A stretch of DNA of 62,905 nt, from assembly GCF_014637725.1 (NCBI RefSeq), contig NZ_BMFC01000002.1:1-62905 (forward strand), in the 5' to 3' direction. The notes under the pieces were generated by a model, which worked only from the letters and a program-made list of their open reading frames with translations, made no database searches and was not told where the DNA came from. The translations under genes and the position numbers were made by a program. This document shows, piece after piece, positions 1-8,788 of the stretch (positions are counted from its first letter, which is position 1; each line of letters begins with the position of its first letter). The DNA is from Marivita lacus. Its GTDB lineage: Bacteria > Pseudomonadota > Alphaproteobacteria > Rhodobacterales > Rhodobacteraceae.

Positions 1-1
1 C

Positions 2-100
2 GACATCATCGCCCGCATCTCCGATATGCCGGTCTCGCGCCTGCACGAGTTGCTGCCGTGGGAATGGGACGGGGCCACGCCCCTGGTCAAGGTCGCTTGA
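2..100 (+). CDS. IS66-family transposase, C-terminal end only (cut by window edge)
   Basis: Only the last 32 codons lie in the window; the gene starts to the left of base 1. The residues IARISDMPVSRLHELLPWEW match the conserved C-terminal tail of IS66-type DDE transposases, where a short basic helix is followed by the ELLPW motif. The stop codon is followed directly by a stretch that looks like the right terminal inverted repeat of the element. Family assignment is from the motif alone; whether the rest of the transposase is intact cannot be judged here. Confidence 0.75.
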   Translation, partial: DIIARISDMPVSRLHELLPWEWDGATPLVKVA

Positions 101-124
101 CCGCGGCCTCCAGCGAATGCTTAC
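101..124 (+). repeat. Putative right inverted repeat of the IS66-family element
   Basis: Read on the minus strand these 24 bases begin GTAAGCATTCGC, the kind of GTAAG start that is usual for IS66-family ends. They directly follow the transposase stop codon. IS66 elements typically duplicate 8 bases on insertion, so aatccaga at 125-132 would be the right copy. The left end is outside the window, so neither repeat pairing nor duplication can be confirmed. Confidence 0.5.
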
Positions 125-360
125 AATCCAGATGCCACCCGCAGCGCCTGAAACCCTCGTGAATTCAAATATATGACTGGCCGTCTAGGGTGGATACCCC
201 GCGGATGCCGGAATCCAGCCGGAGTTCACTGGACCCCCTGCCGTGAAGTCCAAGCTCTTGCTCGTGAGCGGAGGGTAATGTTTCTGCTCAGAGGCGTCTG
301 AGGTCGGCAATCTTTCGGAACGAACGTTCGGCTGCTTTTGCGAAGGCTGGCCTCCAACGC
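125..360. other. Gap between IS66 end and methyltransferase; no gene seen
   Basis: No coding region with a recognisable product is visible. The stretch lies downstream of the insertion sequence and downstream of the minus-strand methyltransferase. It contains a perfect 10-base palindrome, CGAACGTTCG, at 321-330. Such a short dyad can be an operator half-pair, but no promoter or nearby gene start supports this. Confidence 0.4.
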
Positions 361-1215
361 TCAGACGGGCGCCCTGGCCGAAAGCAGCGTCATTGTCACC
401 GGCACCCGCAGGCCATGCTCGGTCTCAAATCGCCTGAAGCCGGCGGCGATATCTGCCTTGATGGCGGTGAGCTGCGTCTTGGTGGCACCCTTCAAATCCA
501 TGATGCGAGCCGCTGGACCCATGGAGCCGATGCTCGCCGCAGCCTCCGTCGCAGGCCCGCGCGTCTCGAGGATCACCTCGAGGGGACTGGCGCTGGCATC
601 CATCCATCCCGCTGCCATGAGGATGGCCAATGCACGGTCAGTGTTGGCAAATGCCAGAGGGCCTGGGGCGTCGGGGTCAGAGTCGATCGGTCCCAGGTGC
701 CGGATCGCAGCCTCAGTCGGGATGCGAAACCATGGGTTGGCCTCACCGCGTCGCCATACGACTGCGGACAAATAGCCACCGGGCCGAACTGCGCGAAGCA
801 GGTTTGTGAAGGCGGCAGTGGGATCGGCGAAAAACATCACTCCCATCCGGGAGACGACACGGTCGAAGGAGGCGGGCGCGAAGGCATATGTCTGCGCATC
901 GGCATGCAGATAATCGACGGAGGCGCTACCCTCTCCAGCCGCGGTGGCACGAGCCTTGTCGAGCAGCACCTCGGAGATATCCACACCGGTTACCGAGCCG
1001 TCGACTCCGACCCATTCAGCCGCTCGACGCGTCACCGCTCCGCTGCCGCAGCCGACGTCGAGCACATTCATCCCCAGTTCGATAGCCGCGCAGGTGAGCA
1101 GTGGATCATTCATGGGCGCGTGCAGCGTTTCGAGGTCTGCCTCGAAAGCTACCCATTTCGCTCCGAAATCGGAGTTCCAGAACTGCCGCTGCGCCGCGTT
1201 TGTTTCATCGGTCAA
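361..1215 (-). CDS. Class I SAM-dependent methyltransferase
   Basis: A Rossmann-type methyltransferase of about 284 residues. Motif I is clear (VLDVGCGSGAVTRR), followed by an acidic post-I segment (TGVDISEVLLDKAR) and a DRVVSRMGVMFFADP stretch typical of UbiE/Coq5-like enzymes. The N-terminus (TDETNAAQRQFWNS) resembles family members in which an NAAQ-x-x-x-W motif opens the protein. I place the start at a TTG at 1215, preceded by GAGGTGG; a TTG at 1233 is an alternative. The substrate cannot be told from sequence. It stands alone, transcribed towards the IS66 end, and is probably chromosomal and outside the prophage remnant. Confidence 0.8.
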   Translation of the reverse strand: MTDETNAAQRQFWNSDFGAKWVAFEADLETLHAPMNDPLLTCAAIELGMNVLDVGCGSGAVTRRAAEWVGVDGSVTGVDISEVLLDKARATAAGEGSASVDYLHADAQTYAFAPASFDRVVSRMGVMFFADPTAAFTNLLRAVRPGGYLSAVVWRRGEANPWFRIPTEAAIRHLGPIDSDPDAPGPLAFANTDRALAILMAAGWMDASASPLEVILETRGPATEAAASIGSMGPAARIMDLKGATKTQLTAIKADIAAGFRRFETEHGLRVPVTMTLLSARAPV

Positions 1216-1500
1216 CTCAATCCACCTCGCCAAACCTGTTGTTCATGTCCGTACGCGTGATCAAACGGTAGCCGGAGCCAAGGTAGCACAGGTTCGTTGG
1301 CTGGAGATTATTTTGTTATGAGATCGCTCTTCTCAGTCTGAGCCAGACTTGGCCATCTGACCAGAACCGTCAGATGCCCCTCCGCCGGCAAAGCGGACGC
1401 CGATCGTTCAGGCCGGGCCCGAGGCCAGCATTCTGCTCCGTGAGCGCGAAGTCGGAACGCGTCAGACTATCACTACCACTCTCACTCAGGATGCTCCTGC

Positions 1501-2877
1501 ATGACCCTCGCCTTCGCCCCCGAGCGGATCGAGCACTGGCCGCTTGCGCGCCTGCAGCCCTACGCGAAAAACGCGAAGCTGCACGGAGCCGACCAGGTCG
1601 CAAAGATCGCCGCCAGCATGGCCGAGTTCGGCTGGACCGTGCCCTGCCTCGTCGCCGAGGATGGCGAACTGATCGCAGGCCACGGGCGCGTGCTGGCGGC
1701 AACGCAGCTGGGGTTGACCGAAGCGCCGGTAATCGTGCTTGGCCATCTGACCGAGGCGCAGCGCCGGGCCTACCGGATCGCGGACAACAAGCTGACCGAA
1801 CTCGGTACCTGGGACGAGGCGCTGTTGTCGGCGGAACTGACCGACCTGCTGGCCGAGGATTTTGACCTGTCGCTGGTCGGCTTTTCCGATGGTGAATTGG
1901 ACAAGCTGCTGGCCTACGTGCCGGAGGGGGACGGCGACGAAGGTGGCGCCGGGGGCTCCGTGCCGCCGGTGACCATCCCCGAGCCGCCGCGCAATCCGGC
2001 ATCGCGCACGGGCGACCTGTGGATCCTCGGCGATCACCGGCTGCTCTGCGGCGACAGCACCAGCGCGGTCGATGTGCGCCGTCTGATGAATGGCGAGCGG
2101 GCGATCCTGTTCGCGACCGATCCGCCGTACCTCGTCGACTATGACGGCTCGAACCACCCGACCCGGAACAAGGACTGGTCGGCGTCCTACGGCACGACAT
2201 GGGACGACAGTTCGCAGGGTGCGGAGCTCTACGATGGTTTCATCGCGGCCGCCGTGGCCGAGGCCATCACCGAGGACGCCGCCTGGTACTGCTGGCACGC
2301 GTCACGCCGTCAGGCAATGCTGGAAGCCTGCTGGGAAAAGGTGGGCGCGTTCGTCCACCAGCAGATCATCTGGGTGAAGGACCGGGGCGTGCTGACCCGG
2401 TCGCACTACCTCTGGAAGCACGAGCCCTGCTTCATGGGCTGGCGCCGCCCGAACCGCCCGCCCAAGGTCGCCGAGGAAACGCTGCCATCGACATGGGCGT
2501 TGCCCAGCTTCGCCAAGGACGACCGGCCCGACCACCCCACGCCGAAGCCGCTCGACGCCTTCGGCATCCCGATGCGCCAGCATGTGGCGCGGGGCGGCCT
2601 CTGCTACGAGCCGTTCTCGGGCTCCGGCTCGCAGATCATGGCGGGCGAGGCCAACGGCCGCCGCATCTTCGCGATGGAAATCAGCCCGGCCTACATCGAT
2701 GTCGCCGTTGAACGCTGGCAGGCCGAAACCGGCCGCGACGCGATCCTCGACGGCGACGGTCTTTCCTTCGCGCAGGTGAGGACCGAACGGCTGGGCAACA
2801 ATGCCGACGCCCCGGCCGGTACGCCGGCAACGGACACCGCCCCCGAACCCGCGCGAAAGCGCAAGACCGCCGCGTGA
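1501..2877 (+). CDS. ParB N-terminal domain fused to a DNA methyltransferase
   Basis: 458 residues in two parts. Residues about 8-130 form a ParB/sulfiredoxin-like domain (arginine-rich GHGRVLAA motif and the RIADNKLTELG segment typical of prophage ParB proteins). Residues about 170-435 form an N4/N6 amino-methyltransferase: DPPY at 207-210 precedes FSGSG at 372-376, the order of the beta class, and a GDLWILGDHRLLCGDS segment introduces the domain. The Ala/Pro-rich tail is probably disordered. Such fusions are common in Rhodobacterales prophages near the terminase and probably modify phage DNA. The preceding 285 bases (1216-1500) hold no obvious gene. The next gene starts on a GTG overlapping this stop. 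Confidence 0.88.
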   Translation: MTLAFAPERIEHWPLARLQPYAKNAKLHGADQVAKIAASMAEFGWTVPCLVAEDGELIAGHGRVLAATQLGLTEAPVIVLGHLTEAQRRAYRIADNKLTELGTWDEALLSAELTDLLAEDFDLSLVGFSDGELDKLLAYVPEGDGDEGGAGGSVPPVTIPEPPRNPASRTGDLWILGDHRLLCGDSTSAVDVRRLMNGERAILFATDPPYLVDYDGSNHPTRNKDWSASYGTTWDDSSQGAELYDGFIAAAVAEAITEDAAWYCWHASRRQAMLEACWEKVGAFVHQQIIWVKDRGVLTRSHYLWKHEPCFMGWRRPNRPPKVAEETLPSTWALPSFAKDDRPDHPTPKPLDAFGIPMRQHVARGGLCYEPFSGSGSQIMAGEANGRRIFAMEISPAYIDVAVERWQAETGRDAILDGDGLSFAQVRTERLGNNADAPAGTPATDTAPEPARKRKTAA

Positions 2878-3092
2878 AACAGTCCCGCCGCATGTCGCTT
2901 GTGGAGTCCGTCGCCAACGTGACCGTCGGCTACGGCGTTGCCGTCGTCACGCAGATCCTGATCTTCCCGGTCTTCGGGCTGCACACGACGCTGGCGCAGA
3001 ACCTGAAGATGGGCGCGGTGTTCACCGTGGTGAGCATCGCTCGTTCATTCGCCATACGGCGGGTGTTTGAAGCGATGCGCGGGAATAAGTAA
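2874..3092 (+). CDS. Small two-helix membrane protein of phage type (DUF7220-like)
   Basis: A 72-residue protein whose GTG start overlaps the stop of the ParB-methylase (GTGA), implying translational coupling. It has a basic N-terminus, one hydrophobic segment at about 14-32 (VGYGVAVVTQILIFPVFGL) and a second, weaker one near 45-58 followed by a basic tail. The pattern SLVESVANVTVGYGVAV matches small uncharacterised phage proteins found beside terminase and methylase genes; I recall the family as DUF7220. Function is unknown. Confidence 0.65.
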   Translation: MKQSRRMSLVESVANVTVGYGVAVVTQILIFPVFGLHTTLAQNLKMGAVFTVVSIARSFAIRRVFEAMRGNK

Positions 3093-3167
3093 TGCCCAGA
3101 GAACAACAGTCTTTGGTTTTCCGCACATAGCTTATAGCCTGCCCACAAACGAGCAGGGATCAGAAAA

Positions 3168-3557
3168 ATGTCTGAGCTGGAAGTCAAAGGGCTTGATCGC
3201 ACTGAATGGGGCAGCTCGATCATCCGCCTGCATCGCTCCCATAGAAGTGGCATTGGACGGTACGGCGTTGCGAGAATAGTCAATGCCGCCGATCCATCAC
3301 GCTCATGCGATGCGGTGCTGCTGGGCCATGATGACGAAACCGCGATCTACATGGCTTTCGACGCTAGGCAATCCCTTGGCGTCAATAAGGGCCAGCGTTT
3401 GAGTTTTGAACTGGAGGAACTTAGGTGGTTCGGCAAACTTTGCTGGTACCTTAAGACTCCGGACCCCCGGATATACATTCCTGCTTGGCTTGCAGCTTGG
3501 TCAGTGGTTCTCGGTCTCTTGGGTTTCTTGCTTGGCGTCATCTCGCTCTTGAAATAG
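3168..3557 (+). CDS. Hypothetical tail-anchored membrane protein
   Basis: 129 residues, not recognised. The first 90 or so residues look like a soluble beta-rich domain (LEVKGLDRTEWGSSIIRLHRS). A single strongly hydrophobic helix follows at about 105-127 (WLAAWSVVLGLLGFLLGVISLLK), ending at the C-terminus, so the soluble part should face the cytoplasm. It sits in the left, non-structural part of the prophage remnant. Base composition is lower in GC than its neighbours, which would suit recent acquisition. It could be a phage accessory or superinfection-exclusion protein, but nothing in the sequence proves that. Confidence 0.55.
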   Translation: MSELEVKGLDRTEWGSSIIRLHRSHRSGIGRYGVARIVNAADPSRSCDAVLLGHDDETAIYMAFDARQSLGVNKGQRLSFELEELRWFGKLCWYLKTPDPRIYIPAWLAAWSVVLGLLGFLLGVISLLK

Positions 3558-3633
3558 CTGGATTCGAACACACCCAACGACTTGCCGCCGCCCCGTAGGG
3601 ACGGCGGTCATCAGCTTGTCGGGGTCCGGCGCG

Positions 3634-4206
3634 TCAGGCGGCGGGGAGTTTGTACACGCGCCCCCGATCCTCGACCTTCTCCGAGGTCACCTCGAGCCCG
3701 AGCTTCTTCTTCAGCGCCCCGGCTATCGCGCCGCGCACCGTGTGCGACTGCCAGCCCGTCGCGGCCATGATCTCCTCGATGGTCGCGCCGTCCGGTGCGC
3801 GCAGCATGGCGATCAGCGTGGCCTGCTTGGTGCCCTCGCGCGGTGTGCGCGTCTTGAGCGCGCACTCGATCTCGGCGGGGGTGTCCGGCGCGGGCTGCTC
3901 GGTCGGTGCATCCGTCGGGCCCGCAGGCGCGGGGTTCGCGTTCTCCGGCTCGATGCCGATGGCGGCGAGGCCCGCGTCGGTGGCGACCAGCGTGACGCCG
4001 TGGCCGTCGCCGGTCTCGCGCCAGACGGGCTCGCCGTTGCGCATGTCGGCGTCGACCTCTTCGAGGAAGCCCTTGGCGAGCATCGCGCCGACCACCTTGG
4101 CGGCGGCGCCACCGCGCAGGCTTTCGGGCAGCGGCAGGGCGATGTGCTCGGGCCGCTGGGCGGCGGCGCTCAGGATCAGGGCTTGGGTATCGGAAAGCTT
4201 GGTCAT
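3634..4206 (-). CDS. DUF3489 domain protein (phage-associated)
   Basis: 190 residues. The C-terminal 80 residues carry the DUF3489 pattern: TKQATLIAMLRAPDGATIEE, then the TGWQSHTVRGAIAGALKKKL helix-turn-helix-like segment, ending in a basic YKLPAA tail. A Pro/Ala/Glu-rich linker (about 85-110) separates it from an N-terminal winged-helix-like region (LSDTQALILSAAAQRP). The family is frequent in alphaproteobacterial prophages and is predicted to bind DNA; its role is unknown. It lies downstream of, and in the same direction as, the 90-residue gene at 4302-4574, probably as one short operon running away from the terminase genes. Confidence 0.8.
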   Translation of the reverse strand: MTKLSDTQALILSAAAQRPEHIALPLPESLRGGAAAKVVGAMLAKGFLEEVDADMRNGEPVWRETGDGHGVTLVATDAGLAAIGIEPENANPAPAGPTDAPTEQPAPDTPAEIECALKTRTPREGTKQATLIAMLRAPDGATIEEIMAATGWQSHTVRGAIAGALKKKLGLEVTSEKVEDRGRVYKLPAA

Positions 4207-4301
4207 GGGGTCGTCTCCGTATTCGGGCCCGCGTCATGCGGCGCCTTCTACGACCCCGAGCCGCGCAGGGCGCGCGGCAGGAGTTCCGGCTGGGCCGGAG
4301 A

Positions 4302-4574
4302 TCAGCGGGCGTGTTCGCCTTCGCCGAAAGCGCTGTCGGTGATGCGCTTCAGGAGGCTGGCGTAGTGTTCGAGAGTGCCGACCATGGCCCAGCCCGCCTC
4401 GTCGGGGGCGCAGTTGAAATGGTCGTCGCTGAGCGCCTGCAGGCGCGCGAGCATCTCGTCGATCTCGGCCTTCTTGCCGATAAAAGCGGCGAGCGCGGCT
4501 TCCTTGTTTCGGCGCGCCTTCTCGGCGCGGAGTTCGTGGCGCGGGGTGGTGATCGGGTTCAGGCGGGTGGTCAT
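4302..4574 (-). CDS. Small hypothetical coiled-coil phage protein
   Basis: 90 residues, mostly helical, with a charged central segment (RAEKARRNKEAALAAFIGKK) that could form a short coiled coil, followed by DEMLARLQALSDDHF. It is transcribed divergently from the terminase small subunit, with a 111-base gap that holds an inverted repeat. I recognise it only as the type of small protein that accompanies DUF3489 genes in Rhodobacteraceae prophages. No function can be given. Confidence 0.6.
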   Translation of the reverse strand: MTTRLNPITTPRHELRAEKARRNKEAALAAFIGKKAEIDEMLARLQALSDDHFNCAPDEAGWAMVGTLEHYASLLKRITDSAFGEGEHAR

Positions 4575-4636
4575 CTCGGTTGCTCCGGGTGAGTTGCATC
4601 GTCCTTGTGGGATGGACGTTCGCTCCGTCTCGGAGG

Positions 4637-4653
4637 CTTATCAACTCGATAAG
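4637..4653. promoter_or_regulatory. Operator-like inverted repeat in divergent phage promoter region
   Basis: CTTATC and GATAAG form perfect 6-base arms around a 5-base spacer (CTTATCAACTCGATAAG). The dyad lies 33 bases upstream of the terminase small-subunit start and 63 bases from the start of the divergent 90-residue gene, which is where a phage repressor or late regulator could act on both. This is an inference from position and symmetry only. Confidence 0.4.
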
Positions 4654-4685
4654 CACATGATCTTGAATGATAATCGGAGCCGTCG

Positions 4686-5246
4686 ATGCAGGGCATGAGC
4701 GAGCGCCAGTACGCCGCCCATGTCGGGCTGTCGCGCGGCGCGATCCAGAAGGCGAAGTCGGCCGAGCGGCTGGTTCTCTATCCCGACGGCAGCATCAACG
4801 CGGCCGCCAGCGACGCGCGGCGGGCGGAAACCACCGATCCGTCCAAGACCCGCAAGCCGCCTGCGCCGAAGCTGAAGCCCGTCCCCGAGGCGGCGGTGGC
4901 AGCGGTCGGAGACACGCTCCGCGAACAGGGTCTGGCGGTCCCGGCCGTCGGCGGCGGCACGACGTTCCTGCAGGCGAAGACGGCGAACGAGGTGCTGAAG
5001 GCGCAGGAACGGCGCATCCGGCTGCAGAAGCTGAAGGGGGAGTTGATCGAGCGGGCCCGTGCGCTGGCGCTGGTGTTCCGGCTGGCGCGGGAGGAGCGGG
5101 ACGCATGGGTGAACTGGCCTGCGCGCGCGGCGGCTCTGATGGCGGCGGAGCTGGGCGTGGAACCGGCCGCGATGCAGAAGGCCCTGGAAAAACATGTACG
5201 CGCCCACCTCATTGAGCTCGCCGAGGTCCGGCCCGACTTCAGGTGA
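4686..5246 (+). CDS. Terminase small subunit-like DNA-binding protein (Nu1-type)
   Basis: 186 residues. The N-terminus (MSERQYAAHVGLSRGAIQKA) is a helix-turn-helix of the kind in lambda Nu1-like packaging proteins, followed by YPDGSINAAASDARR, a signature of this Rhodobacteraceae group. A Pro-rich linker (about 55-70) leads to a long helical region (LKAQERRIRLQKLKGELIERARAL) and a C-terminal domain with DAWVNWPARAAALMAAELG, probably for oligomerisation and contact with the large subunit. The gene overlaps the start of the large subunit by 53 bases, as expected for the pair. The start is an ATG at 4686; a second ATG three codons on is possible. Confidence 0.75.
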   Translation: MQGMSERQYAAHVGLSRGAIQKAKSAERLVLYPDGSINAAASDARRAETTDPSKTRKPPAPKLKPVPEAAVAAVGDTLREQGLAVPAVGGGTTFLQAKTANEVLKAQERRIRLQKLKGELIERARALALVFRLAREERDAWVNWPARAAALMAAELGVEPAAMQKALEKHVRAHLIELAEVRPDFR

Positions 5247-6884
5247 TGATGGCGCACTGACGGACTTCGACGGCGCGGGCGAGATCCTGCGCGCCTGGGG
5301 CAACGGGCTGCGGCCCGACCCGGACCTGACGGTCTCGGAATGGGCGGACCGGCACCGGATGCTCTCGGGCCGCGCCTCGGCCGAACCGGGGCGGTATCGC
5401 ACGGTGCGCACGCCCTACATGCGCGAGATCATGGACCGTCTGTCGCCCGGCGATCCCACGCAGCGGATCGTGTGCATGAAGGCGGCGCAGGTCGGCGCGA
5501 CCGAGGCGGGCAACAACTGGATCGGGTTCGCCATCCACCAGGCGCCGGGTCCGATGCTGGCGGTCCAGCCGACGGTGGAACTGGCCAAGCGCAACTCGCG
5601 CCAGCGCATCGACCCGCTGATCGACGAGAGCCCCGATCTGCGGGAGCGTGTCAAACCGGCCCGATCCCGCGACGCGGGCAACACGATGCTGTCGAAGGAA
5701 TTCGCGGGCGGCATCCTGATCATGACGGGCGCGAACTCGGCGGTTGGGCTCCGGTCCACCCCCGCACGCTACATCTTCCTCGACGAGGTCGACGCCTATC
5801 CGGCTTCGGCCGACGAGGAAGGCGACCCGGCGACGCTGGCCGAGGCGCGGTCGGGTATCACCTCTCGGCGCTCTACTCGCCGATCGGCTGGCTGAGCTGG
5901 GAGCGGATCGTGCGGGCATGGGACGCGGCCCAAGGCTCGGACGAGGCGATCAAGGCGTTCCGCAACACCATCCTCGGCGAGACATGGGTCGAGACCGGGG
6001 AAGCGCCCGACTGGCAGCGGCTGGCCGACCAGCGCGAGACCTGGGATGGAGGGACTGTTCCAGAGCGCGGCTTGTTCCTGACAGCTGGCGCCGACGTGCA
6101 GAAGGACCGGATCGAGGTCGATGTCTGGGCGTGGGGCAGGGGACTTGAGTCCTGGCTGATCGATCACCTGGTCATCGAGGGTGGACCCGGCGATCCGGCG
6201 TGCTGGCAGCAGCTGAGCAATTTGCTCGGCCAGACATGGGAGCATGTTTCCGGTCAGAAGATGACGATCGCCAAGCTGGCGATCGACACCGGCTACGAGA
6301 CGAGTGCCGTCTATGCCTGGTCGCGTCAGGTCGGCTTCGCGCAGGTGGCGCCGGTCAAGGGCGTCGAGGGGTTCAACCGCTCGAGCCCTGTGACCGGCCC
6401 GACCTATGTGGACGCGACCATCGCGGGCAAACGGCTCCGGCGCGGGGCCCGGCTCTGGACGGTCGCCACGTCGACCTTCAAGACCGAGACCTATCCCTAT
6501 TTGCGTCAGTCCAGGCCGACGCGGGAGGACATCGAGGCTGGTCACCCTTGTCCGCCCGGAACGATCCATCTGCCAAACTGGGCGGACGGAGAGTGGTTGA
6601 AGCAATTCACGGCCGAACAACTGGTCACGGTCGCGACCCGCCGCGGCTTTGCAAAGCTGGAATGGCAGAAGTTGCGCGAGCGCAACGAGGCGCTGGATTG
6701 CCGGGTCTATGCGCGGGCCGCTGCGTGGATTGCCGGGGCTGACCGATGGTCCGAGGTGCGGTGGCAAGAGCTGGAGCGGCAGCTTGCGGTGGAACCGGAC
6801 AAACCAGACGGCGATCCCGGCGCGACACACGCGCGACGTCCCTCGGCGCGGCGGAGGTCCGTGCGGTCCACTTACATGGGGTAA
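5194..6884 (+). pseudogene. Terminase large subunit (GpA family), internal deletion and frameshift
   Basis: The ATPase start and nuclease end are both present but in different frames. From 5194 the frame encodes the motor domain, with an adenine/Walker A-like CMKAAQVGATEAGNN and Walker B YIFLDEVDAYP, up to about 5850, then stops at 5895. The second frame picks up at about 5850 with VGYHLSALYSPIGWLSW and continues through the nuclease domain (GADVQKDRIEVDVWAWG) to RSTYMG and a stop at 6884. In intact relatives about 70-80 residues separate TLAEAR from GYHLSALYSP, covering the ATPase coupling motif and a cysteine cluster. So this looks like a deletion whose size is not a multiple of three, and DNA packaging by this protein should be lost. 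Confidence 0.85.
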
Positions 6885-6970
6885 AACGACAACACGGCTG
6901 AGCCAGGTCTGCTTGCGACGCTCCTCAAACTCTGTTCTGGTTGCTCAATCCCAAGAACGGAGCCGGAAAA

Positions 6971-7588
6971 GTGTCCACTGAACCTGAAACATTTACCCTT
7001 CCGGCTCGGCGGGGTCGTGCAGTCCGTCTGAGCAAGGGCGAGGCGATCCAGATCGTCAACACCCATGGCACTCAAGTCGTGGACACATGGGTGTTCAACG
7101 CTGAAGATTTGACGGAATTCCTGTCGAACGAGCACATGCGTCCGACGCTTGGCAAGCTGTGGCCGGGCGAGGGCGACGCGCTGATCACCAACCGGCGCCG
7201 GCCGATCATGATCATGGAGGAGGATACGTCACCCGGGCGCCATGACACACTGATCGCGGCCTGCGACGATTATCGCTACGGCTTGCTGGGCTGTACGGAC
7301 TATCACGACAACTGTACCGACAATCTGCACGCCGCGATGCGGCGGATCGGGCTCGAGGCACCGGAATGCCCCAGCCCGTTGAACCTGTGGATGAACATTC
7401 CGGTCACCGCAGATGGCGTGACCAGCTGGGGAGAACCGCTGTCCAAGGCAGGTGATCATGTCGTTCTGCGGGCGCAGATGGACTGCATTGTCGCCATGTC
7501 AGCGTGCCCGCAGGATATCCTGCCTATCAACGGCGCGGCCTGTCAGCCGACCGAGGCCCATTACAGGCTTCTTGATCGCCAAGCCTGA
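6971..7588 (+). CDS. DUF1989 (urea carboxylase-associated) family protein
   Basis: About 205 residues of the DUF1989 family, cupin-like proteins best known beside urea amidolyase/carboxylase genes. Visible hallmarks are the N-terminal FTLPARRGRAVRLSKGEAI strand region, the SNEHMRPTLGKLWPG motif, a C-x-DYHDNC cluster (LLGCTDYHDNCTDN) that could hold a metal, and the NLWMNIPV and SACPQDILPINGA segments near the end. I choose the GTG at 6971, preceded by GGAG at 10 bases; a TTG at 6941 is upstream. No urea carboxylase gene is nearby. It lies between the broken terminase and gpW genes, where phages normally have nothing, so it is probably a passenger. Confidence 0.8.
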   Translation: MSTEPETFTLPARRGRAVRLSKGEAIQIVNTHGTQVVDTWVFNAEDLTEFLSNEHMRPTLGKLWPGEGDALITNRRRPIMIMEEDTSPGRHDTLIAACDDYRYGLLGCTDYHDNCTDNLHAAMRRIGLEAPECPSPLNLWMNIPVTADGVTSWGEPLSKAGDHVVLRAQMDCIVAMSACPQDILPINGAACQPTEAHYRLLDRQA

Positions 7589-7613
7589 TTGCTCGGTTTG
7601 TGCCAGCTGAACA

Positions 7614-8504
7614 CTACAGGCAGCACTTCTTGAACTTCTTGCCGCTCCCGCAGGGGCAGGGGTCGTTGCGGCCAAGCTTTTCCGGGGCTTTTGCAAGGGC
7701 CTCGGTCCACGGCGCCACACGCAAGGCGTTGTCCACTTTGCGGAGTTTCTGTCGGGTCAGGAACTCATCGGAATAGCAGTGCCATTTCGACAGTTCGTCA
7801 ATGGCGTCGGTGATCGGGGATTTCTGATACCAGCGGTTGGCGGGTGAAACGTCTTCGTTGAGGGTCGCCTCCAGATCCTCGAGAAAATGCCCGAAGTCAC
7901 AATACTCTTCAGGAATGAGGCCCTGCTCGAATGCCTCGCGCACGGCCTCTGACATGTCCTCGAGCCCAAGGGCGGCGATGGCGTCCATCCAGCCGGTGAG
8001 GAGCTCCGTGGGTGCCCTGGAACAGCGCTGGCGATAGGTCTGGAAGTAGTCCTCGATCACCGGACGTTGATCGGGATGCAACAGTGCGATCAGGACGAGA
8101 GCATTCATCAACGACAGACGCGCGAATTCATCGGCCTTCCTGTCCTCGATCGCGTCGAACACGGGCTGAAGGTCCCCGTCGAATGTTCCGGCGATGACGC
8201 GAAAGCTTGTTTCGGTCACCGCGTCCCCAAGAAGATGGTCGATGACCTTGGTTGGTTGACGGAGCATCTGGACCAATGGGCGATAGGCACGTGGGTCCTG
8301 CCATTCGCCCAGCAGGTGGAAGATTGGAATGAGCGCGATCACGTCAGCGTCTTTCATCGCAGGGATACGTTGATGGGTCAGTCGGGTGACCAGATCGACG
8401 AAGACCGGTGCCATTTCCTCGCGCCGGGCGCCTGCTTCGGCCATGGCTTCCTTCGGGAAAATGTCGTCGCGCGCGAGATCGCGCATGATGTCTGCTGGGG
8501 TCAT
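7614..8504 (-). CDS. DUF1186 protein with C-terminal SEC-C zinc motif
   Basis: About 296 residues, mostly alpha-helical repeats of the DUF1186 type ([35 protein letters not shown]), consistent with a HEAT-like scaffold. The last 20 residues form a SEC-C zinc-binding motif ([18 protein letters not shown]) like that at the end of SecA, which binds SecB or ribosomes there. The start is taken at the ATG at 8504, the first residue of the DUF1186 region; an ATG at 8546 adds 14 unlikely residues. It converges on the DUF1989 gene with 25 bases between. Function unknown; it is out of place within a phage head module. Confidence 0.8.
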   Translation of the reverse strand: MTPADIMRDLARDDIFPKEAMAEAGARREEMAPVFVDLVTRLTHQRIPAMKDADVIALIPIFHLLGEWQDPRAYRPLVQMLRQPTKVIDHLLGDAVTETSFRVIAGTFDGDLQPVFDAIEDRKADEFARLSLMNALVLIALLHPDQRPVIEDYFQTYRQRCSRAPTELLTGWMDAIAALGLEDMSEAVREAFEQGLIPEEYCDFGHFLEDLEATLNEDVSPANRWYQKSPITDAIDELSKWHCYSDEFLTRQKLRKVDNALRVAPWTEALAKAPEKLGRNDPCPCGSGKKFKKCCL

Positions 8505-8569
8505 GGCTCTGCCTTCACTCGTTCGGCTGTTGGCGCAATGAAACATATTTGCAGGTCAGGTCAATTCAG

Positions 8570-8785
8570 ATGCCGACATCGACGGAACTCCGTGCCCGAC
8601 GAGACGCCCTGTCTGCACAACGTTCCTCTGGCGTGGCGCGTTTCAGCTACGACGGAAAGACGGTGGACTATCGCAGCGTGGCCGAAATCGACCGTGCCAT
8701 CGAGGCGCTGGACCGCGAGATCGCAGCCCTGGAGGGACGGCGCATTGTCCGCCATGTGCGCATCACCACATCCAAGGGGCTGTAG
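8570..8785 (+). CDS. Phage head-tail joining protein (gpW-like)
   Basis: 71 residues. The short two-helix plus hairpin pattern (ELRARRDALSAQRSSG, VARFSYDGKTVDYRSVAEID, IEALDREIAALEG) is typical of lambda gpW-like connector proteins, which plug the portal before tail attachment. It sits 3 bases upstream of the portal gene, the normal position for this protein in Rhodobacteraceae lambda-like prophages. The ATG at 8570 is chosen because the conserved region begins directly after it. Confidence 0.8.
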   Translation: MPTSTELRARRDALSAQRSSGVARFSYDGKTVDYRSVAEIDRAIEALDREIAALEGRRIVRHVRITTSKGL

Positions 8786-8788
8786 TTC

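Noticed and set aside
3584-3606. GC-rich partial hairpin after the tail-anchored protein gene
   Set aside because: Arms of only five bases and no T tract; too weak to call a terminator.
5194-6884. Programmed frameshift as explanation for the two-frame terminase
   Set aside because: No slippery run lies at the junction, and the joined product would still lack a segment that relatives have; a deletion is simpler.
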